64,000 nucleotides of DNA, taken from the NCBI GenBank assembly GCA_021795395.1, contig JAJYPN010000003.1, positions 1 through 64,000 of the forward strand, written 5' to 3'. This document shows positions 56,746-64,000 of the stretch, piece by piece. Source of the DNA: Pseudomonadota bacterium (lineage in GTDB: Bacteria; Pseudomonadota; Gammaproteobacteria; Burkholderiales; Sulfuriferulaceae). The translations under genes were made by a program, and so were the position numbers. Below the pieces are notes generated by a model, which saw only the letters and a list, made by a program, of their open reading frames with translations, searched no databases and was not told the origin of the DNA. Position 1 is the stretch's first letter; the number at the start of each line of letters is the position of its first letter.

Positions 56746-57498
56746 TTAAATCTGCGGTGCGGTTGAACTCATGAGCGGGCGCATTGCAGTCAGCATGCTG
56801 GCGAATAATTTAGGCTGCGATTTTTCCTGTTCGGCGAGCAGGCGTTTGATGTTTTGACGCTGCATGGGCATGGCGAAACACGCCGGACAGTTTTCCTGTA
56901 CTATGGGTAAGTTCGCGTGTCTGGCGAAGTCGGCGGTTTGCCGTTCGCGCGCGTAAACCAGAGGACGGATAACACGCACGTCGCCGGCATCGTTGGTGTA
57001 GTGCGCCTGCATGGTGCGCAGTTTGCCGCCAAAAAACAGCGACATCATGAACGTTTCTGCCAGGTCGTCGAGATGCTGCGCCAGTGCCAGCACGTTATAG
57101 CGGTTTTCCCGCGCAACCCGATACAGGATACCGCGCCGCATGCGTGAGCAATAGGCGCAGAACGAATCGCCGTCCATTTTCGTTCGGGCGGATTCGAGTA
57201 TCGGCTGGCTTTCGTAAAAGTACGGAACATTCAGCGCGGCGAGGTACGGTTTCAGGACGCCGGGATCGTAATCCGGCGATTGGGGATCGACGGTACAGCC
57301 AGCCAGTTCAAATTTTACTGGCGCTCGTTTTTGCAAATCCAGCAGGATATGCAGGAGCGAGAGTGAGTCCTTGCCTCCCGAAATTCCCAATAAAATGCGG
57401 TCGCCATCGCGTATCATGTCGAAGTCCGCTATCGCGCGTCCGCTTGCCGAGAGCAGGGAACGCGGCGGCTTTACGGTCAGTCCCTGGTCAGCGTTCAT
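56746..57498 (-). CDS. TtcA-like tRNA-thiolation PP-loop protein
   Basis: A 250-residue PP-loop ATPase with ISGGKDS (residues 39-45), CAYCSRMRRGILY (Cys114, Cys117) and CPAC (Cys204, Cys207), the Cys set that binds an iron-sulfur cluster in TtcA. LAQHLDDLAETFMMSLFFGGKL matches the family. TtcA makes 2-thiocytidine at tRNA position 32. It is shorter than E. coli TtcA (311) and may be a related paralogue. It overlaps the ABC transporter gene. Confidence 0.88.
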   Translation of the reverse strand: MNADQGLTVKPPRSLLSASGRAIADFDMIRDGDRILLGISGGKDSLSLLHILLDLQKRAPVKFELAGCTVDPQSPDYDPGVLKPYLAALNVPYFYESQPILESARTKMDGDSFCAYCSRMRRGILYRVARENRYNVLALAQHLDDLAETFMMSLFFGGKLRTMQAHYTNDAGDVRVIRPLVYARERQTADFARHANLPIVQENCPACFAMPMQRQNIKRLLAEQEKSQPKLFASMLTAMRPLMSSTAPQI

Positions 57499-59309
57499 GC
57501 TTGAAACTGCATACGGTGCAATTGGGCATAGATGCCCTTATGCGCGAGCAGTTCGGCGTGGTTGCCGATTTCGACGATGCGGCCTTGCTGCAGGACGGCG
57601 ATGCGATCGGCATTTTCTATGGTCGAAAGCCGGTGGGCGATGACCAGCGTGGTGCGGCCCCGCATCAGGGTTTCCAGCGCGGCCTGTACGTGTCGTTCGG
57701 ATTCGCTGTCAAGCGCCGAAGTCGCTTCGTCGAGAATCAATACCGGCGCATTTTTGAGCAAGGCACGGGCAATCGCGATGCGCTGGCGCTGTCCGCCGGA
57801 CAGCTTGACGCCGTTTTCGCCCACACGGGTTTGCAGTCCTTGCGGCTGCTCGCGGATAAATTCCATCGCGTGCGCCGCTTCCGCCGCCTGGATAATCTCG
57901 TTTTCAGACGCGCCGCTTTGCTGGCCGTAGGCGATATTGGCGGCAATGGTATCGTTAAACAAAATCACATCCTGCGATACCAGCGCGATATTGGCGCGCA
58001 GCGATTCCAGCGTTATATCGACAATATCATGCCCGTCGAGCAGAATTTGCCCGGAGTATTCGGTGTAAAAGCGCGGCAGTAAATTGACCAGGCTGGTTTT
58101 TCCGCTGCCGGATGCGCCGACCAGCGCTAGCGTTTCGCCGGGTTGGATATCGAGGTCGATGTGCTTCAATGCGGGAACGGGTTTTTCCGGATAATGCAGG
58201 GTTACGTCGCAATAGCGGATAGCGCCGTGCGCCCGCTGTAAACGAATAACGCCGCGATCGGCTTCGGTTTCGCCGTCGATGACGTCGAACACCACCTCGG
58301 CGGCTGCCAGACCGCGTTGCAAGGGTTCGTTGATGCCGGTCAGGCGTTTGACCGGGCCGAATATCATCAACATCGCAATCATGTACGAGACGAAGCCGCC
58401 GACGGTCAGTTCGCCATGCAATGCCTGTTGCGTGGCGATATACACGACGAGTGCGACACCGCACGCCGCTACCAGTTGGACGACCGGACCGTTGGCGGCC
58501 GCCGCGGTGACGCCTTTCATGAAATAACGCCGCGCGTCGTTGACGGCGCTGCCGAAACGTTGCAGTTCGTAACGCTGTCCGCCGAATACTTTAACGACTT
58601 TATGCGCGCCGACGGATTCTTCCACCACGTGCGCGATATCGCCCAGATTCTGCTGCGCCTGGCGATTGATCAGGCGCAGGCGATGGCTGACCTTGCGGAT
58701 GATCAGCACGGCGATGGGCGCGATGGCGATGATGACCAGCGTCAGTTTCCAGTTCAGCCACAATAGCCACGCCAGCAGCCCGACGATGGTCAAGGTATCG
58801 CGCACCAGCAGCGTCACCGCGCTGGTAGCGGATTGCGTCACCTGGGTGACGTTGAAGACGATGTGAGCGATCAGCGTTCCGGTCGAGCTGTTGTCGTAAT
58901 AGCGGGTTGGCATGGCGATGAGCTTGTCGAACATCGCCGAGCGCAGATCCATCACCAGCCGGCTGCCTATCCAGTTCATGCCGTAAGTGCTGGCGAAATC
59001 CGCCATGCCGCGAACGAAAAACAGCGCTATCATCAATAATGGAATGATGCGGATAAAAACCGGGTCTTTATGGACGAAACTGCCGTCGAGCAGCGGCTTG
59101 AAAATAGCGGGCACGGCCGGTTCGGCGGCGGCCGTAACCGCCATCGCCAGCAGCGAGCCGGTAAACGTACGCCAATAGGGCCGCACGTGGTGCAACAGAC
59201 GAAAATACAGCGCCATGCCCGCGTGTCGGACCGGAACAGATTCATCGGCGCCGACTTGGATATCGCTGTCGGCGGTGTCCCGAGGTCCGATTCGGGTGGT
59301 TGCGGTCAC
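57495..59309 (-). CDS. msbA: MsbA-type lipid A/phospholipid ABC exporter
   Basis: A 604-residue fused ABC exporter. Six membrane helices occupy the N-terminal 330 residues. The ATPase has Walker A GASGSGKTSLVNLLP, signature LSGGQRQRIAIARALL and Walker B VLILDEATSALD. It flips lipid A-core or similar lipids across the inner membrane. The start is probably GTG at 59309, overlapping the previous stop; the membrane part itself begins at Met 59216, another possible start. Confidence 0.92.
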   Translation of the reverse strand: MTATTRIGPRDTADSDIQVGADESVPVRHAGMALYFRLLHHVRPYWRTFTGSLLAMAVTAAAEPAVPAIFKPLLDGSFVHKDPVFIRIIPLLMIALFFVRGMADFASTYGMNWIGSRLVMDLRSAMFDKLIAMPTRYYDNSSTGTLIAHIVFNVTQVTQSATSAVTLLVRDTLTIVGLLAWLLWLNWKLTLVIIAIAPIAVLIIRKVSHRLRLINRQAQQNLGDIAHVVEESVGAHKVVKVFGGQRYELQRFGSAVNDARRYFMKGVTAAAANGPVVQLVAACGVALVVYIATQQALHGELTVGGFVSYMIAMLMIFGPVKRLTGINEPLQRGLAAAEVVFDVIDGETEADRGVIRLQRAHGAIRYCDVTLHYPEKPVPALKHIDLDIQPGETLALVGASGSGKTSLVNLLPRFYTEYSGQILLDGHDIVDITLESLRANIALVSQDVILFNDTIAANIAYGQQSGASENEIIQAAEAAHAMEFIREQPQGLQTRVGENGVKLSGGQRQRIAIARALLKNAPVLILDEATSALDSESERHVQAALETLMRGRTTLVIAHRLSTIENADRIAVLQQGRIVEIGNHAELLAHKGIYAQLHRMQFQA

Positions 59310-60691
59310 GCGCCGAATACCTGTTCGCTCAGGCCCCATTTGGCGGCCAGGGTTTCCGCGGCGTTCTGAATTTCTTCGCTGCGCGCCGGATGATTGTAAA
59401 AACTGCCGGCAAAACGCGCCAGAGCATCGTCGCGCCCGAATTGTTGGGCGATGCTGTGGATGATTTCCCCGGCTTCGGCACCGACTACTTCCGCTCCGAG
59501 CAAGTCGCCGTTGTCCATATCGGCGATCAGCCGTACGAAACCCGCGGTATCGTCCTGCCCCAATGCGCGCGGATTGCTGTCGAATGCGGCGAAACCGGTT
59601 GCCGCTTCGAGACCGGCATCTTCCGCATCGTCCTCATTGATGCCGATACGGCCCATTTCCACAGCCGAATAGACTAATTCCGGCACCGCCGCAGGAGTTT
59701 GCTTGCGCGAACCGGGTTGGAGGATATTGGCAACGGCGATCGCCGCATCGGCCAGCGCCTGATTTGCGGTCATGCGCGGATTTGCCACATCGCCTATGGC
59801 GTAAATGTGGTGTGCAGCGGTTTGCAGGTGAGCATTTACTTGCACGAAACCCGTTTCGTCAAGCGTTACTCCGGCTCGTTCGGGGTAGAGACCTGCGGTA
59901 TGCGGCAAGCGGCCGGAACCCAGCAAAACCCAGTGCGCCTTTATGCTGGAACCATCGGCAAAACCGAGCTCCACACCGTCTTCCCGTACTTCGACACGGT
60001 TAGCGCGTTCATGCATGCTTATTCCAGCCTGTTTGAGCGCTGTATGCAACACCTTGAGCGCGGGAGATGAAAACCCGCTATTGGACAGCGGTTTGTTGCG
60101 GGCAAGCCACATTACTTCGCAGCCGAGCTGACCGAGTATGAATGCGAATTCACTGCCGATGACTCCGCTGCCGATGATGGCGACTTTTCTTCCGGCGGGG
60201 ACCGGCTGATTGAATAAATCGTCTGTCGTTAATATTCGTCCCGGTACCAATTGATATTCCTGCGGTATGTATGGACTGGACCCGGTCGCAATGATGATAT
60301 GTCCGGCGCTGAGGTGAGTACCGCCGATGTCGAGGGTGTGAGCATCGATAAATGAGGCTGTGCCTTGAAATGCGCTGATACCCAATCGTTTCATGTAATC
60401 GGTATAGCTGTCGCGCACCTTTTCCACTACTTCATGTTGATGCGTCCAGACCTGGTCCAGATTCGCATGCAATTGGCCGAGCACGCCTCGTTCTGCATAA
60501 TGACGATTGTTTGCTATTAATCTGGCCGTGTGGTGCCAGTCCTTTTTGGGCACGCAGCCTCGATTCAGGCAACATCCGCCCCACGCTCCAGCTTCTGCGA
60601 TGGCGACATTCAGACCGCGCAGGGAGGCAAGCACTGCAGCGCGATAGCCGCCCGGACCAGAGCCGATAACGATAAGATCAAACGATTGCAT
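59306..60691 (-). CDS. Dihydrolipoamide dehydrogenase-like flavoprotein
   Basis: A 461-residue class I pyridine-nucleotide disulfide oxidoreductase. The FAD loop is VIGSGPGGYRAAVLA (residues 8-22) and the redox pair CLNRGC is at Cys41 and Cys46. The NAD loop is IIGSGVIGSEFAFILG, and YNHPARSEE supplies the C-terminal His-Glu. The active-site region (GGCCLNRGCVPKKDW) differs from classic Lpd, so it may be a divergent paralogue with another substrate. AAGGAAG precedes the ATG. No PDH or OGDH genes are next to it. Confidence 0.88.
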   Translation of the reverse strand: MQSFDLIVIGSGPGGYRAAVLASLRGLNVAIAEAGAWGGCCLNRGCVPKKDWHHTARLIANNRHYAERGVLGQLHANLDQVWTHQHEVVEKVRDSYTDYMKRLGISAFQGTASFIDAHTLDIGGTHLSAGHIIIATGSSPYIPQEYQLVPGRILTTDDLFNQPVPAGRKVAIIGSGVIGSEFAFILGQLGCEVMWLARNKPLSNSGFSSPALKVLHTALKQAGISMHERANRVEVREDGVELGFADGSSIKAHWVLLGSGRLPHTAGLYPERAGVTLDETGFVQVNAHLQTAAHHIYAIGDVANPRMTANQALADAAIAVANILQPGSRKQTPAAVPELVYSAVEMGRIGINEDDAEDAGLEAATGFAAFDSNPRALGQDDTAGFVRLIADMDNGDLLGAEVVGAEAGEIIHSIAQQFGRDDALARFAGSFYNHPARSEEIQNAAETLAAKWGLSEQVFGA

Positions 60692-60929
60692 GACACTTCC
60701 TTATTTTCCAAAACATAGAGAAATCCTCCCTTGGACACTGGTATGAATGATGTCCCTGCACTCTTTCCTGCGGCATAAAGGTGGCTGTAAATCGTAATTG
60801 TACGGGAATTGACGCACAATATCAGGAGCCGCTGAACGGGCCATCGATATCTTGCCTGTTATCAAACGCTTGCTGAAGCGTACCGTCAGGGTTTCGCCGA
60901 TAGTCGCTGCGCGAGAACAGGTCAAATAA

Positions 60930-61934
60930 TCAGGTCTGCTGTTTTTCCCACTGCTGCCATAATCCCGCTGCCGTCAGCACGATGACCGGACCGATTATCA
61001 AGCCGATCAGGCCGAATACTTCTACCCCGCCTAAAATACTCAATAAGGCGATCATGAAAGGCGTGTGGGTTTTGGCGCCGGTTAAACGCGGTTTGATAAA
61101 AAAATCGGCGCTCAGGGTGATCATATGACTTAGAACCAGCACGCTGATGGCGGCTATCCAGTGTTGGCCGGCCAGCATGACTGCCGAGGCGATGATGATT
61201 ACGATACTCGATCCCATCGGTACCGAGGATAATATGGCGACGGCTATCGTCCATACCGGCCATGAAGGCACATGCGCAAACGCCATGATGACCCCAACCA
61301 GAATGCCGTCGAACAAGGCCCCCCCCAATACGCCCAACACAACGGAGCGTATGGCTTGCGCCGCAATCGCCAGCAAGGATAGCGTGAATTTCTCGTCGCC
61401 GCTGGACCAGAGGATGATACGCTCGACCGCTTCGCCCAAGGTGAGATGATGGCGGGAAACGGCGTCGGCCACCAATAAAGCGATGCCGATATGCGCCAGA
61501 AGTATCCATATCTGATGCGCGTAGGCTTTCAGCACACTGGCGTTATTGGAGGCAAAACCAGCCAGTTTTTCCGATGTCAGAGGCGCCGATAACGCCGTTG
61601 CCGCATGTGCGGTCAGCCATGAACCTATTATGGGTATTCCGGATATCATCGCCAGTATGGAACTCGATGTGGGAGGGTGCCTGAGCAGGTTTATCATTGC
61701 CGGAACTGCCGTTTCAACGATCATCCAGATCGGCAGCGCCAACAGTACGGTCCAGAACAAGGTATGTATCCAAGCCGCTACCCGTGGGGAAAATCCGCGT
61801 CGTTCCAGGTTTATCTGGTACGGCATGCCGGCAATGGACATGCAAACTCCCGCAATTATCGGGACGGCAAACGGAGACAATACATAAGTAGCTAATAAAC
61901 CTATTATGATTATCAAGGATTTTTTGGAGGTCAT
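60930..61934 (-). CDS. AI-2E family transporter (YdiK/PerM-like)
   Basis: A 334-residue membrane protein with about seven or eight helices, including IIIIGLLATYVLSPFAVPII near the start and LIGLIIGPVIVLTAAGLWQQW near the end. The GPVIVLTAAGL motif is typical of the AI-2E/UPF0118 family. The family includes Na+/H+ antiporters and possible signal exporters; the substrate cannot be told. The 240-bp gap to the flavoprotein gene holds nothing further that I recognise. Confidence 0.88.
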   Translation of the reverse strand: MTSKKSLIIIIGLLATYVLSPFAVPIIAGVCMSIAGMPYQINLERRGFSPRVAAWIHTLFWTVLLALPIWMIVETAVPAMINLLRHPPTSSSILAMISGIPIIGSWLTAHAATALSAPLTSEKLAGFASNNASVLKAYAHQIWILLAHIGIALLVADAVSRHHLTLGEAVERIILWSSGDEKFTLSLLAIAAQAIRSVVLGVLGGALFDGILVGVIMAFAHVPSWPVWTIAVAILSSVPMGSSIVIIIASAVMLAGQHWIAAISVLVLSHMITLSADFFIKPRLTGAKTHTPFMIALLSILGGVEVFGLIGLIIGPVIVLTAAGLWQQWEKQQT

Positions 61935-61997
61935 GAGAGCCTGCGCGAATTATGACGCGAATAACGCAAATGGAAACGGAACGGCATGTTTAAAAAT

Positions 61998-62153
61998 TCA
62001 GCGATCCTTTAAATCGGATTTGTTTAGGGATTCCTTTTTATCGACCCTGGTCGAGGAAGCTTTCGATTGCCGATAAACGATAAAGAGGGCAATGACTATC
62101 GAAGCGAGGGCGATTACTATCAAGCCGTATGCAATATCTCCCATGATATTCAT
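61998..62153 (-). CDS. 51-residue single-helix membrane protein
   Basis: ATG at 62153 has GAGGAA about nine bases upstream. The product has one membrane helix (about residues 8-28, GLIVIALASIVIALFIVY) and a charged, Lys/Asp-rich cytoplasmic tail (DKKESLNKSDLKDR). No family is recognised. It lies between the groEL terminator and the AI-2E gene on the same strand. Confidence 0.6.
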   Translation of the reverse strand: MNIMGDIAYGLIVIALASIVIALFIVYRQSKASSTRVDKKESLNKSDLKDR

Positions 62154-62276
62154 TGATGATATTCCTCGATAACGCTGCCTGGCGCAATGAAGGCAATATA
62201 ACACGTTAAGATAGTATGCGGGTATCGCAGCGTTTTCGGCTGATTGCCGGTGAAAAATAATCATCGACCGCGAGGC

Positions 62277-62306
62277 AATAAAAAACCCCGTCATACAGAC
62301 GGGGTT
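62277..62306 (-). terminator. Rho-independent terminator of groEL
   Basis: On the minus strand AACCCCGTC and GACGGGGTT form a 9-bp stem around five bases, followed by a T-run. It lies about 40 bp after the groEL stop. Confidence 0.92.
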
Positions 62307-62344
62307 CCGGTATTGCCGGGTCTACGCAAAGGCGTATCGCTTGA

Positions 62345-63997
<1,653 letters not shown>

Positions 63998-64000
63998 TCA

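Noticed and set aside
60701-60925. Minus-strand ORF between the flavoprotein and AI-2E genes
   Set aside because: It covers the likely flavoprotein promoter, has no known domain and poor composition.

Overview
The window reads as chromosome of a betaproteobacterium, most likely in or near the Nitrosomonadales (Gallionella/Sulfuricella-like). This is inferred from gene order (kdsD-kdsC-lptC-lptA-lptB-rpoN-hpf-ptsN-hprK-rapZ; recG-ubiC-ubiA; ftsY-ftsE-ftsX-rpoH; hslV-hslU) and from a CIRCE operator in front of rpoH. No rRNA or tRNA gene was seen.

Region 1 (1-11930) is a type I-C CRISPR-Cas locus read leftward: cas3-cas5-cas8c-cas7-[antitoxin, PIN toxin, MNT nucleotidyltransferase]-cas4-[retropepsin-like aspartic protease]-cas1-cas2-leader-array. 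A WYL regulator lies upstream on the same strand. The array has 14 identical 37-bp repeats and runs off the left edge. The four inserted accessory genes are the most unusual content of the window. The three upstream of cas4 overlap one another and cas4, and have their own 200-bp upstream gap with a 13-bp palindrome. The adaptation genes may therefore be read from a toxin-antitoxin-style promoter.

Region 2 (12073-21449, plus strand) carries a tripartite RND efflux system, ridA, recG, and ubiquinone genes ubiC and ubiA. Region 3 (21454-30816) is an Rrf2 regulator followed by the cbb3 oxidase genes ccoNOQP, a clear terminator, then the assembly genes ccoGHIS and two tiny ORFs, one encoding a 34-residue membrane peptide with its own promoter and strong ribosome site.

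Region 4 (30920-39854) holds rpoH with a perfect CIRCE element, ftsXEY, two M16 peptidases, rsmD, coaD, a ferredoxin, an esterase and an unknown gene. At 40025-40196 there is a 172-bp MITE-like element with 24-bp perfect terminal inverted repeats. Region 5 (40331-56361) has a KefB-type antiporter, a DUF29 protein, the Kdo/LPS export genes, rpoN and the nitrogen-PTS group, rapZ, a NusG-II/Gx pair, ubiX, a LON-domain protein, a STAS protein and hslVU. Region 6 (56443-63994, minus strand) has a gene remnant, a TtcA-like protein, an MsbA-type ABC transporter, a lipoamide-dehydrogenase-like flavoprotein, an AI-2E-family membrane protein, a small membrane protein and groEL.

Most of the window is housekeeping. 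The novelty lies in the cas operon insertions, the small membrane ORF behind the cbb3 cluster and the MITE.
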